From Mitosporidium daphniae (Eukaryota > Microsporidia), in assembly GCF_000760515.2 (NCBI RefSeq), contig NW_013546722.1, positions 1 through 64,000 of the forward strand: a DNA stretch of 64,000 bases, read 5' to 3'. Shown piece by piece: positions 21,294-32,225 of the stretch. The translations under genes were made by a program, and so were the position numbers. The notes under the pieces were generated by a model. It was not told the DNA's origin. It saw only the letters and a list, made by a program, of their open reading frames with translations, and made no database searches. How positions within the stretch are numbered: the stretch's first letter is position 1; each line of letters begins with the position of its first letter.

Positions 21294-21487
21294 TTTGGGC
21301 GTCCACAGCGAATGCAAAATAAATTACCGTAACCTATTAATGCTGATGGCCGAGTTGAGCCCCATAAATTTAGCGCCAATCCAATTTAGCTCAATTCAAT
21401 GCGATCGAACCCGATCTCATTTTCACATGCAGGATGAGAGAGAAGGGCTTTGGTCCCATAGATTTACTTATAAATTTAGCTTATCAT

Positions 21488-24400
21488 CTACCAATCAAAC
21501 TCGAATTTCTCCATCAAGTCCGAAACCTCCTTGACCTCTTTTTGAGCCTTTTTCCGCATGTAAAAGATGGGACAGTCCTTTGAAGTGCAAAGAACGTCTT
21601 GATGCAACGAGCCCTGGCAGCGTTGGCATTGGGTCCAGAGCCGGTTAAATTTAATCTCGGTCTGCTTAAGCATGTCTACATGTTTCAAATAAAACTTTGG
21701 CAGTTCTGGACGGCAGAACTTGCAAACCAACTTTTCTACAAATAAGTGCAAACATCGACACAACCTTCTTTCGCAAGCGGGGCCTTGCATCCAAGACAAG
21801 ACTCGGTCTTGACAGCAAATTTCCTCAATGCGCCAAGTGTGGGGACCGCTACATGAATGGTTCTTGTATGGTCTCCGGCTATGCCAAAATGAGAGAAAAA
21901 CTATACCAAGAAGCTCATCTGCATGCTTAATGACGGGCTCGAATATTCTAAGCAATGGCTTAGAAAGCTGATTCTCAAGATAGTATTTTGTGTCGATTGG
22001 AATGTTATGCTCAAGCACATAGAGGGGATCTTCCGATTTCTCATAGGCAGCGGCACCTTAAGGGTAGAGACAAATAATGCGAAAACCTTTTGTGGATTTG
22101 GTGATGACATAGGCAACACGATCCCCCAAAGATGGGGCCGAGCCTGCATCTCGCTTTCTCATTTTTTCGGCAAGCTCGACATGGGCTTGTTTGCCGGCAT
22201 AGCTTTCCCCCGATTTTGTCAAAGCCTTTGTGATCACCAACAGAGAAATATCGATTTTGTTTTGCAAAAGATCTGAAATCACTTGCTTTGCATATTGCTT
22301 AGCGCCTTCAACATCTCTATCGATCAGAATCTTATTAAGGCAAGTCTGGATCAGTGTTTGAACAAGTGGGCAATTGTCCCTTCTGACGGTCTCGATTCCC
22401 TTGGCATCAATTTTGTCATAAGAGTGGGGATTGGACCAATAAAGCCCAGCATATCGTTTTTTGTTGATCAAAAGATATGGAAAATATGCCTTTTCAAACT
22501 CCAATCTAATTGGATATTTGAACGAAGAGGAAACAAAGTTTGCAGCATGGCGACCTTGCAGAAATAAAAGGGATCCAAGCTTACCTAACTCCATGGTCTT
22601 TGCGAGATCTGGAGCGCCAAAATTGATCATGACAGAGTCTGTGTCTCCATAAATCACCTTGGCGTTCGCATCATATCCATTCTCGATGGTATATGCCTTT
22701 TCAACCATCTACAAAAAATGGGCGTTATGCGTTTTTACCTCCTTTGTCAGGTCAATCATTTGTCTGCCAAACGAAGTGGTAGACTGGGATATTTGAATGC
22801 ACGGAAGCTTGCCAACGGTTGCACCAGTGAATCCATATACAGAATTAGCGCTAATTTTCAATGCCAATTGACGCCCATCAAGCACTGCCTTGCGGAATCG
22901 ATCATTCTCGCTTTTCAAATCGTTTTTTGCCCTTTTCCGCGCCTCAAGAAGATCTTCTAAAATTTGGGGAAGAAGCCCTTTTCTAACATGACTGGCGACA
23001 AAGTAGTCTCCCGAAGGTGTGCGAATGTAATCGGACGGAGACAGATTGAGCTTCGTAATTGAAGAGGCATCCAGAAGAGTCGTATAGCATAAATTGTGGG
23101 CCATCATAATGGATGGGTACAGGGATGCAAAGTCAAGTGTAGCAATGGGAATATCATAATAGCCCTTAATTGGCTCTATCACGGTAGCACCTTCATATTG
23201 CTCGTCAGACCCTGCTTATAAGTTTTGATGCAAACCTTCTGTCCTGAGAGCAGGAACCACATAGCCTTCTTCAGATGCCTTGCGATATAGCTGCGAAATA
23301 ACCCGAATTTGCTGCCCTCGCTGGAGGATAAAGTTAAATGGGATCCCAGTAACTCGAGCCATTTCAATGTAGTTTACCAGCGACATCAGTCGATCAATCA
23401 GCCGCTGCGGCAGTAAAGCATCCTGAAATGAGATCAAGACGGCAAACCTTTAGGCAATACACAGCCAAACGCCTCCTCGTTTCGGAATTTCCATTTTGAA
23501 GGTCTGTGATTATGGAGTGATGGACATCTTCTTTTTGCTCGCCCAAAAAATGGGCACAAACCGAATTGAGCGAATATGAACGAAGCTTATAATCTCTTTG
23601 GATGACTTGGATCATATCCAAAATGACACGTCCATCAATAGAAATTTCTTTAGACTCTCTGGTTCCATATGCTTTGCTGGAAAAGATGGAATCCCTTGAT
23701 TTTGTCCGCAAGGCCGGAATGCGGCCAAGAAAGGGGAAAGAGGTTTCGCGCAGCGTATGGGCGCGATCCAGCAAATAATTCAAGTCAAAGTTGTTGATGT
23801 TATACCCGGTGATGATATCTGGATCGAGCGTCCTAACGAACTGCGACCAAGCAGCGAGCATATCCGCCTCATTAGCAAATGAGAGGACCTCTGCTCCTGC
23901 AATCTGGCTGCAGGTGTTCAAAGTGAAAATAACGCTAACTCTAGGCATCCCCTCTCCATGGACGCTGAAGACATTTCCAATTTGAATGACAGCATCGATA
24001 TGGGGCTCAGGAAAGATGCCCTTTCTTCCGGCACACTCAATGTCAAAAGAGAGAATGCGCAAAGGCGGTACAGTTGCATGTATACCATCCGGTGTAAAGC
24101 TAATGATCTTGTCAAATGTAGTATCTATTTCAATTTGACATAATGAAGTCAGGTGCTCCTTTTGAGTACGAACAATATAATTTTTTTGGTCGATCTCAAT
24201 CCAATTCATTCCCGTCAGCTAATGGTTACCACATACAAGACCATTTACCTTGCAATCGATCATAAATCTCAGCAAAAAAGGAATATTGCTCTCAAAAGTC
24301 TGATATGCAACCTTTTCACCGCTGGAATACACAAATCCGCTTTCCAGGATTTTCTTTGCCGTATTGATTGCAGTGGGCGAGGTAACTGAAATGCGCAAAA

Positions 24401-25011
24401 AGGAACATGGCTCCACGTCGGTGTACCCATAAATTGATTTCTTTTTCACAAGCCGTACGTCAACTACGGTCTTTGAGTAACTCTTTTGATTTTGTTCCTT
24501 AAATGCCCGCTAACGGCCTAGTTATTTGAGAATCAAACCTCCAAGGCTTCCTGAAAAAGCTGGCAATGGCTGGGCAAAAAGTTTTCCGACGGCGTCCGAA
24601 CATAGAAATAGGGAAGAAATCCATGCAGGTGGCAGAGCACACTTTGTTCTTTTTCCGTTACGCCAAACAATCGGAAAATAGGCACTAGTCCGATTCCTGG
24701 AAACCCAGAAGCAACCTCTTCCAATGGGGAGTCCATGATAAAATCAATCTCAATGTGCATAAATCCTTTAAATAAAGAAAAGTTTCAAGCTTACGAATTC
24801 GTCCCAGTTTTTCAAGCTCAACTTGGGGCCGAGAGGTACAATTTAACAATGTACTGGGAAGAAGATTTCTAGAAGATACCGAGCTGATGATTAACGATGA
24901 TGCTGAAATAAGCTTTTACACGAACATACCCTTGTCAAATGTACTTGAAGCACACTCTTCTTCATAGCGCTCTTCATTCACGAAATAACTTGCCTCATCT
25001 TCGTCGTGCAT
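21488..25011 (-). CDS. POL3: DNA polymerase delta catalytic subunit (12 exons)
   Basis: The exons, 5' to 3', are 25011-24930, 24902-24795, 24765-24539, 24509-24249, 24218-23448, 23422-23236, 23211-22739, 22708-22585, 22554-22087, 22056-21907, 21878-21765 and 21735-21488. The 11 introns are all 24-30 nt, and the spliced frame is 1070 aa (human 1107). Exonuclease motifs are [17 protein letters not shown] and [12 protein letters not shown]. Polymerase motifs are [14 protein letters not shown] (A), [13 protein letters not shown] (B) and IYGDTDSV (C). The C-terminus has the CysA zinc module and Cys[18 protein letters not shown]...CPIFY, the iron-sulfur site. It replicates the lagging strand. The N-terminal two exons are the least certain. 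Confidence 0.94.
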
Positions 25012-25105
25012 CGGTCGACCTCGTATAAAATTGGGATGGCCAAATTAAATAACGTACAAACACTAACCCTACAGCAAGTTTTAATTCTTTTTAAATTTTA
25101 TTGCC

Positions 25106-25621
25106 ATGCCCAAGAACAAGGGTACTTCCCAAAAAACGGCATCTCACTACTCGTTTAGGAAAGGGAGGAAAAAATCGCAGGCGAGGAAAAAACGAAAACG
25201 AGAGCTCAAAGCGCGAGCTGATATACAAAAGCGAGGGCCAAGGTACGCAATTAGTCTAAAATTATCAGTCTATGGCCAGGTCACTCGTATGCTTGGGTCT
25301 GGACGCCTCGAGGTGTACTGTTTTGATGGTCAGACAAGGCTAGCGCATATACGCGGAAAGCTGCGCAAGAAAGTATATGCCATTGTTATTACTGCGTAGG
25401 TATGGATAAACCAAGGAGACATTGTGCTGATTTCGTTGCGAGATTTTCAAGAGGACAAGTGCGACGTATTGCTCAAGTATACTCCGGACGAAGCACGAGT
25501 TTTGAAGCAGATTAAAGAGATTCCAGAAGGGGCCAAGATCAACGAAAACGACATGCAAGGTCCTGGTGGTGACGACGAATGCGTCTTTGAGTTTGAGGAG
25601 GACGACATTGACGACATCTAA
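25106..25621 (+). CDS. TIF11: Translation initiation factor eIF1A (4 exons)
   Basis: The exons are 25106-25121, 25159-25242, 25269-25372 and 25400-25621, with introns of 37, 26 and 27 nt, and encode 141 aa (human 143). Exon 1 is only 16 nt and encodes MPKNK. Spliced, the protein runs [18 protein letters not shown], then the OB fold with [20 protein letters not shown] and [20 protein letters not shown], and an acidic tail ending DDIDDI. eIF1A promotes scanning and 43S assembly. Reading through the first intron would keep an open frame but destroy the conserved N-terminal tail. AAATAAA lies just after the stop codon. Confidence 0.95.
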
Positions 25622-25788
25622 ATCCAACAAATAAACTAAGGGCCTTTCAGCCGGCCAAAATAATAGTGAACAGGGTTCATTGAGACCAAAAACTCGGGCC
25701 TTATATTTAAAAAGTCGGACCACCTGGAATTGTGGTATGGAGGCCTCAAACAAGTGGCTTCCAAGGGTTGGATTTCGTATTAAATTTT

Positions 25789-27081
25789 ATGTCGACATCG
25801 AAAAAACGCCCCAGGGAAGCCGAAACGCAACCCGACGCCTCCAGGATGATGGACCGTTCAGCAGTGCTTCCTCGGCCGCTCTTTCCTTCCACGAAGATCA
25901 ATCAGCATGAAGGGGGCCGTGGCCCCAGACATTTCTCATCATCCTCCTCGACCCCAAAATCATCTCCATCTGTATTGTTGATGTCACGAGAGAACCCATA
26001 TTTATCTGAGGGAATGCGACCATCTGGTCAGAGAAAAACTCACCGCAAGCTGCAATTCAATGAACCCGGTCGCTTCGCTAGCGAAGCTGAGGCAGATAGA
26101 AAAGCGGCCAAGCTAGCATCCCTGTCGCGCTCTATCGAGCAGCGGCTTGGAGATGACCAGGTGCTTTCGGATGCCATTCTGGCAATGGCCAGGGAGGCTA
26201 CTCCAGACGTAGAATGGTGGGATGAGCCTTTTGTTGCTTCCGACAGCAATTTTCTGATTAGCAGCAAAGTATTCCATCTTCCACCTATGCCAGCAGGCGC
26301 GCCACAACCCATTCCTATCGTGAAGCCCATGATGCTTACACGAATAGAACAGAGGAAGCTCCGTCGACATCGCCGCCTCGAGGCACAGAAAGAGAAGCGT
26401 GAACAGATCAGGCTTGGGCTGTTACCGCCAGAAGAGTCTAAATGTAATTGGTTAGCATCATGACATGTAGTGAAAATGTCGAATTTTATGAAGGTCCTTG
26501 GGCCTATCGCGCTGGAGGAGCCCACGCGTGCTGAGGCCCTTGTGCGCCGACAAATCCGCGAGCGCACAGCAAAGCATGAGCAAGCGAATGCAGAACGAGC
26601 ACTCACAGACGAGCAGCGGCGCATCAAAAAAATTGAATATTGGCGGCAGCTTGGCGGTGGTACCCTTTCCGCTGGCTCACCACTGGTCCATATTGCTGCG
26701 TTCCAGACGCCACCTCTGGGTTCAAAAGAGCGGTTTAAGCTCATTGCCAATGGGGGGCAGATGCAGCTCCATGGCCTATTACTACGGCTACCTGACAGAG
26801 GCTTGATAGTGGTGGAGGGTTCCCTTCGCGCAATCACCCATTACAGAAAGTTGTTGACTGTGCGGATGAAATGGCAGCCGGGAAAGCCTGGAGAGGAAGA
26901 GACAGAAGTTTCTGCACGGCTCTTCTGGCAAGGTACAGCGGCGAAGCCGAGCTTCCAGCGTCTTGCTTGGGTCGAATGTGCATCTTATGGCGAGGCACGC
27001 ATAATGCTAAAGGAGGCCGGCTTCGAGCATATATTGAAGACGGCCCCAGAAGACGCTCCAGAGGCTGCCCCCGCCATTTAA
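25789..27081 (+). CDS. PRP3: U4/U6 snRNP protein Prp3 (2 exons)
   Basis: Exons 25789-26443 and 26471-27081 with a 27-nt intron encode 421 aa. Hallmarks of PRPF3 are VEWWDEPF, MLTRIEQRKLRRHRRLEAQK, IRLGLLPPEESK and, in exon 2, MSNFMKVLGPIALEEPTRAE. The C-terminal ferredoxin-like domain (DUF1115) has GLIVVEGSLRAITHYRKLL and ARLFWQGTA. Human PRPF3 is 683 aa, so the N-terminal PWI region is missing here and this is a compact version. It bridges U4/U6 in the tri-snRNP. The ATG at 25789 follows directly on TTAAATTTT. Confidence 0.92.
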
Positions 27082-27258
27082 TTGGCGAAAGAAATCACAC
27101 CAAGGAAATCTCAATTGTAGAACTTGGGGAAGATAAAGTTACAGTAAATTCACCTCGTATTTATTACAAAACCCATGTTTTATTGTCCATCAGCGTATGG
27201 GTGGGATTGTCGCCAGTTTTATTTTTCATTAGCCGACGATTGGGGATTTTCGCGAGTT

Positions 27259-27906
27259 TTATTCATATTCATAGACAGGTTGGCGTTCGCAGGTGACGGC
27301 TTCGGGAGATTCGCAGCTTACAATGTGAAATTTATCCGAATCGGAGAGACATAGCGTCTCGGTTATGTACAATTTTGAGACATCTCCAACCATATAAAAA
27401 TACTCGTTAAGGCCAAAGCCAGCTGAATAAGTACCTAAAGGTGGGCAGTAGAATGAGACACGATCTCCACTGCTCATATTATATTGGCCAGGTTCATCAT
27501 CGTACAAGGTATTGGGGAACAGTGGAGCGTAACTATCAGATGGCGTTGATGGTGGGCTCTTCACATCAAATTTTTCTTTAAGTACAGAGAGTCTTCCTCC
27601 GCAAGGCATTTGGTAAGCTTTATCGACAAGACCAACAGCACTAAGGGTCGAGTGAAAGATGCCTTGACGTTTCAGTGGAGAGATGATACCATCGACCCAC
27701 AAGATCGTTTTCCGATCGTCTATTTCACGCCATGAAAGAGGATTTTGATTGTAGTGCAGTATGCCTATAATTGCCAGACATTGGTACTTATCAGTGCCTC
27801 CTTCGCGGGAAGTCTTGCATAGTTTGAATTTCAGAGTGCAAATGCAAATTTGAAAACATAGGAAAATTGAAAGTATCAGGCAAATGATCTGCACATTTCT
27901 GAGCAT
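27259..27906 (-). CDS. Predicted secreted protein of unknown function
   Basis: The product is 215 aa, single exon. It starts with a clear signal peptide (NVQIICLILSIFLCFQICIC), and the mature part holds several cysteines (for example KLCKTS, YQCLAI, MPCGGR, FYCPPL, TLCLSD, VSCESP, VTCERQ), suggesting disulfide bonding. No membrane span follows and no known domain is recognised. The 3' end is convergent with Prp3, about 180 bp apart. The function is unknown. An extracellular or ER-lumenal role is inferred from the signal and cysteines. Confidence 0.6.
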   Translation of the reverse strand: MLRNVQIICLILSIFLCFQICICTLKFKLCKTSREGGTDKYQCLAIIGILHYNQNPLSWREIDDRKTILWVDGIISPLKRQGIFHSTLSAVGLVDKAYQMPCGGRLSVLKEKFDVKSPPSTPSDSYAPLFPNTLYDDEPGQYNMSSGDRVSFYCPPLGTYSAGFGLNEYFYMVGDVSKLYITETLCLSDSDKFHIVSCESPEAVTCERQPVYEYE

Positions 27907-28027
27907 TGTTTATTTCTGATAATGACCCACGTGTAGGTGGCACGTTGACAACTCCGACTTTATTTGAACACATGTAGACCAATGGGAGGGATTGGAAATT
28001 TTCAAAGTTTTGCAATTTTTCAAAAAA

Positions 28028-28857
28028 TTATTTACTTTGCGCTGGGAGATAACTTTGGATGGCCTGCATTTGGGTTTCAGTTAAAGAGGCCCCCATGTTG
28101 CATATGGTATCATGTGCTGCTTTCAGTAAAACCCTAAAAATAATCAAATTGCTTACTGGTTCCAGGGCTCCTTCAGCTGCAACTGGGCAAGCATGGCAAA
28201 GGTTGCTTGGACATCGTAAAGGAGCGCTTCGCCCGATATCATTTCCAATCCGGGAATGACCGCGCATGCTATGGTCATTTTTTTAGAAACTGCACCGTGT
28301 TTTTCGAAGGCTGCTGTGGGGTCTGCTTGCTGGCTTTGCATAAGAATTTCACACGTGGCCTGCTGGAGCATCGTTACGATTTCCAATATCAGCTCCTTAA
28401 AACAATTGTCAAAGTCAGAGGAGAAATCCACGCGTTGAAAAAGAACGAGCCCAGGCTCTCCCCACAGCTCGGAATGTAGGTGGTCAAGGGAGGAAAGTAT
28501 CTGGGCTAGTAATCTGATTTTGAGAACGCTTGTTTTGGTCTCGACCTTCACCCTTGCAATTATGGCGCATGCTATTGAAAGGGCTTGGTTTAAAATTGAC
28601 TTTGGGATCTTTTTTTCGTACTCCAGAAGCACAACAGAGTCAAACTTCAGCATTTTACCAATTTTGCTGATCTCCCGCATCAGTATGGTGACCTCCTCAA
28701 ATGAGGAGCGGATGGAGATTACGACCATCCCAAGATCACTTTCAATCGATACGAGACCGCTCATTGCCAGCTCGAATTTCTTTTGAACACTCTCCTGCAG
28801 TATGGGAAGCGAATATTGCAGTAGCACTTGTCTAGCAGCGTCACCGATTGGGGGCAT
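28028..28857 (-). CDS. Unrecognised helical protein (2 exons)
   Basis: Exons 28857-28157 and 28133-28028 with a 23-nt intron encode 268 aa. The protein is almost entirely predicted alpha-helical with heptad-like hydrophobics (VQKKFELAMSGLVSIESDLG, LMREISKIGKMLKFDSVVLL). No catalytic motif is seen. The second exon adds VLLKAAHDTICNMGASL and a short tail. It could be a tethering-complex or cytoskeletal subunit, but I cannot name the family. Confidence 0.55.
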
Positions 28858-29013
28858 AAATTTTACATTTTAATTAATTGGCCACTTTATGTTTTGATCC
28901 AAAAGAGGCAAAAATCAGTGCCTCTGGATTTTCACAAACTGAGACATCTTTATTTGCTGACCAAGTGCAGCCATCATGTATCGGCTAAACGAGACATATT
29001 CATAGATCCAAGT

Positions 29014-29403
29014 TTACTTTTGCACCGATGATTGTGTCCCATGCGTATGGAGCCAGGCAGCATCTTCCCAAACGGGTTTTGCAGCCGAGGCGGTACTCAT
29101 ATTGGAGGCGATTTGCCGCAACATTGCGGGGTTTGCAATGGAAGCGCGAATGGGTCTTCCATTGATCTCACTTCTATGCATATTGTCAATGGCTGCAAGC
29201 GCATCCTCTTTACACTCATATTGTACGAGTGCGAATTTTGGGGCACCGGATCCGCCGGGAAGCGGAGGAAGGATGATATCCGATATTTCACCATATGGGA
29301 TAAAAGCAGCATGCAGCAGAGACTCATCTGTGCCCTCCGCAAGTCCTGTGACATACACTGTTTGTAGGTGATCGAGATCAAGTACAGATGACCCGATTTC
29401 CAT
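29014..29403 (-). CDS. PPIE/Cyp33-like RRM protein lacking the isomerase domain
   Basis: The product is 129 aa, single exon. It aligns with the N-terminal RRM of PPIE: VYVTGLAEGTDESLLHAAFI, PYGEISDIILP, ALVQYECKEDALAAIDNM and EINGRPIRASIANP, followed by PVWEDAAWL, equivalent to PVWSDDDWL in the human protein. In PPIE a cyclophilin isomerase domain comes next. Here the frame stops 11 residues later and no cyclophilin is seen downstream. RNP1 is weakly conserved. It is a likely spliceosome-associated RNA-binding protein. Confidence 0.78.
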   Translation of the reverse strand: MEIGSSVLDLDHLQTVYVTGLAEGTDESLLHAAFIPYGEISDIILPPLPGGSGAPKFALVQYECKEDALAAIDNMHRSEINGRPIRASIANPAMLRQIASNMSTASAAKPVWEDAAWLHTHGTQSSVQK

Positions 29404-29519
29404 GAGATTTAAAAAATTAAATTAAAATTGCCATCCACGCCGATATGCGATCCAGAGGTCCAAATCACAATGCATATCAAGAGTAGCGGCCTCTTTCATA
29501 ACAAATGCCGGTTTCCAGG

Positions 29520-29727
29520 CTATTTTTTATTCATTTGTTCCTTTGCTTTGTCTTTTATTTCGCCAAGTAGCGATGATGGCTCCTTTTTCGGGCAAAATTT
29601 ATTGCACATGCCATCCATATAAGACTTGATCTAACACCATCACATCACACACGTTTACCTGCTCGTTTTTCATGGCGAAGACACCTCCACATGCACCGAT
29701 AATGGCACCAAATATAAATTCCTTCAT
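29520..29727 (-). CDS. Small glycine-zipper membrane protein, 59 aa (2 exons)
   Basis: Exon 29727-29659 encodes MKEFIFGAIIGACGGVFAMK plus NEQ. A 28-nt intron (29658-29631) follows, and exon 29630-29520 adds a cysteine pair (MDGMCNKFCPKKE) and a charged helix ending in lysines. The frame only joins when the intron is removed. The G-x3-G-x3-GG hydrophobic N-terminus is typical of small mitochondrial or ER membrane proteins. No family is recognised. The existence of the gene is inferred from the intron signals and coherent composition. Confidence 0.42.
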
Positions 29728-29858
29728 GGAAAGATAAAGAATTCACAAATTGCCATTGATGTTAATCTGCATCCCGACCGATATGATTGGTCGGTCTTCA
29801 ATCAATCAAATTCCCATCCTGGAATGGGCTCTTCCTTCAACAAGGCCAATACAAACCC

Positions 29859-29978
29859 ATGCCATATAGGGTGCTAAAAGATAACACCGGTGCACTAGTG
29901 CAAAAAGAAGAGCATCCGTTGAACATTGAGCGGCTCAAATCAATTGCTGGAAGGGAGCAAGAGCCATCCTGCTCATAA
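29859..29978 (+). CDS. Short hypothetical ORF
   Basis: From ATG 29859 the frame encodes 39 aa (MPYRVLKDNTGALVQKEEHP and on). The frame is open further upstream without an ATG, so it may be the second exon of a small gene. A possible first exon lies at about 29759-29785. It is hydrophilic and matches no family I know. Confidence 0.25.
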   Translation: MPYRVLKDNTGALVQKEEHPLNIERLKSIAGREQEPSCS

Positions 29979-30024
29979 ATTTATTGTGCGCAACTTTTTG
30001 GAGTAAATTAGTTGGCCTATAGAT

Positions 30025-31412
30025 TCACAGATCTGGGCGCTCGCGCACTAACCGTTGAAGGTTCTGGGATAGCGAGCTGGAATCAACGAGGTTCGTTTCT
30101 GAACTGCGTTTCAGATGCTTCTCAACCTGCTCACGCCATTTTGGATCAAGTAGCTCAAGACGGACGTGCTCAGCCATTTCAGAGATCGGTATACGCTGCT
30201 TGCATCGAGGACAAATTTGAGACGTAGATGCCGCCGCAGAAAGGTTCTTTAAAGCCATGGCTCGTGGGAGATATTCATGCTCAATTTCTTCGTCTCCAGA
30301 TGAGATGGCCATCTCTGCATCATCCTCTTTTAAGGCAATGTCAATCTTGGGTTCTTCCTCTTCTGAGGAGGAAGAAGATATTGACATTTCTGTAGTCTCT
30401 TCACGGGTCACAGATCGTATCGTTTGTTGAGGCGTCGACCCAACAGAGAGCAGCAGATTGGTGATCAGCTGCCGTTGCTGAATTAGGGGCAGTCCACAAA
30501 AGTGGTCAAGATTCATAGCAAGCGGTGCAGCATATGCAGCCGTCTCTGGGGCATCTGCCCATCGCTCCGGAAGTACAATCCGCTCGACGACACAAAAGTC
30601 ACTCCAATCCGTTTCAAGAAAAAGAGCTCGGTCGCGCTTGGCCTCTGCCTCGATTGCTGCTTCGCGGTCTGCCGCTGTCGATTTATACACAACTCGTTGT
30701 TGGGAGTTAGCTAGAATCTACGGGTGAGACAAAAAATCTTACCGCTTGGAAGCTCATTTCAGACAGCCGTAATATTAATGCTGCAGATGGTGCCATGCAC
30801 CTGGTATATGCCTCTACTAGTCTTGCAAAAAAAGGATAGAGAATCGAAGTGTTTTTTAGGAACTCAAATTGTGGATTTGTAGCCTCGCGCTCGGCAACCA
30901 TCCCAACGAAGGCTCGGCCATTTCGCGCGGCGAATAGCGCAGTAAGAGAGATAATCTGGCGCATAAGAATGCTCATCGGTGGTGGCTGCAGAATTTCTTC
31001 GGTCCCTTCCATCCCCTTTGTTGAGTAGTAAAGCTTGGCAAAGTCAAGCGAACGAGGTGGAGGGATGGTCGGCGTTGACGAGAGGGTCTTCCTGGGAATT
31101 GTCGGTGCGATTGTCGGTAATGAATCAGTTGGTGAATTGCGCTCCATTTCTCGAGGCTGTTGAACAGACCCGGTGAGCGACTGTGTCCGCAGCTCAACCA
31201 CCTTTGCATCGTAGTATGGGCGATATGGATCCGTTATCTGCAGAAAAGAAAACTTTGGATTCCCTCGCTCATTTTCGACAATTCTGGTTTCAAACGAAAG
31301 TCCGTTTCTCGCCACAAAGAGTGCAGTTTTATCAATAATGCCTAGTGGATAAACACTACGATTCGGTACCTCGAAGCGGCAGAGGTGGCAGTATCACAGA
31401 GGGAGCCTCCAT
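30025..31412 (-). CDS. PRP21: Splicing factor SF3A1 / Prp21 (3 exons)
   Basis: Exons 31412-31370, 31341-30743 and 30717-30025, with introns of 28 and 25 nt, encode 444 aa. SURP1 spans the first intron (IIDKTALFVARNGLSFETRI, ENERGNPKFSFL, DPYRPYYDAKV). SURP2 is ISLTALFAARNGRAFVGMV to NTSILYPFFARLVEAYTRC. The third exon has the IDWHDFVVVE-like segment TDWSDFCVVERI and the conserved C-terminal RIPISEMAEHVRLELLDPKW. The human C-terminal ubiquitin-like domain is absent, as in yeast Prp21. It is a core U2 snRNP SF3a subunit. Confidence 0.93.
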
Positions 31413-31486
31413 CGAGCCTAAATATTTAAAATAAAATTTAAATTTACAAATCCATCTGCAACGGATATTTTTATTAATCGATCAAG

Positions 31487-31663
31487 GTAGGTAGCGTTCT
31501 TTATGTCTGTTTTCATCCATCGTTTCGGATAATCTGCGGTCATGCATGGTCCATAGGAATATGGACATTTTAGATGTCTTTATATCCTATTGTCGTATAT
31601 CACTGGCTCGCAATTATTTTAGCTCTTTGCTCTATCAATTTATAATTTGATATCTCATTGTAG
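31487..31663 (+). promoter_or_regulatory. Possible 5'-UTR intron of the eL32 gene
   Basis: The start codon of eL32 is directly preceded by CATTGTAG, a good 3' splice site. Candidate donors are GTAGGT at 31487 (177-nt intron) and GTATAT at 31594 (70-nt intron). Which one is used cannot be decided from sequence. Ribosomal protein genes in fungi often carry such leader introns. Confidence 0.4.
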
Positions 31664-32056
31664 ATGGCCGCCAAGATCCCGATCATAAAGAAGCGCACAA
31701 AGAAGTTTATCCGCCATCAGTCAGATCGCTTTACATCAGTCAAGCCTTCATGGAGACGCCCAAAGGGTATTGATAATCGCGTGCGCCGTCGTTTTTCTGG
31801 ACAGATCCAGATGCCAAAAATTGGTTTTGGCTCTAACAAGCTCACCAAATTTTTGATGCCAAATGGTCTCCGTCGATTCGTTATCCGGAACGTAAAGGAG
31901 CTAGAGCTGTTGATGATGCACAACAGCACCTATGCTGCCGAAGTTGCTCACAATGTTTGCGCACAAAAAAGACTTGCGATTGTTAATCGTGCACGTGAGC
32001 TGAACGTCAAGCTGACCAATGGCTATGCCCGTCTGCAGATTTCAGAAGCTGCCTAA
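31664..32056 (+). CDS. RPL32: 60S ribosomal protein eL32
   Basis: The product is 130 aa, uninterrupted coding. Conserved blocks are [52 protein letters not shown] and [16 protein letters not shown]. Length and motifs match eL32 fully. The ATG lies immediately after a 3' splice-site-like TTGTAG, suggesting a leader intron. Confidence 0.97.
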   Translation: MAAKIPIIKKRTKKFIRHQSDRFTSVKPSWRRPKGIDNRVRRRFSGQIQMPKIGFGSNKLTKFLMPNGLRRFVIRNVKELELLMMHNSTYAAEVAHNVCAQKRLAIVNRARELNVKLTNGYARLQISEAA

Positions 32057-32225
32057 TCACTAATATAAACTTGAACCAGAGCTATTTTCATATTAACACG
32101 GGCAATCTTGACCGCAACCATTGGTGCTCCATTATGATGAGTACATTTTTTGATGCTACCATGCGACGTCATCGTCAGGCTAGCTAACAGAGACCTATTG
32201 GGGAATATGTGGTCCCAATGGAGCT

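Noticed and set aside
24219-24236. An 18-nt intron in POL3 (GTATGT...CATTAG)
   Set aside because: A 30-nt intron starting at the upstream GTAAAT (24248-24219) restores FMIDCKLTGMNW, matching the yeast spacing exactly.
25340-25753. 137-codon minus-strand frame over eIF1A exons and spacer
   Set aside because: It overlaps conserved eIF1A coding sequence and has no recognisable domain.
26040-26837. 265-codon open frame antisense to Prp3
   Set aside because: It lies opposite a clearly conserved gene and has arginine/serine-rich composition typical of antisense frames.
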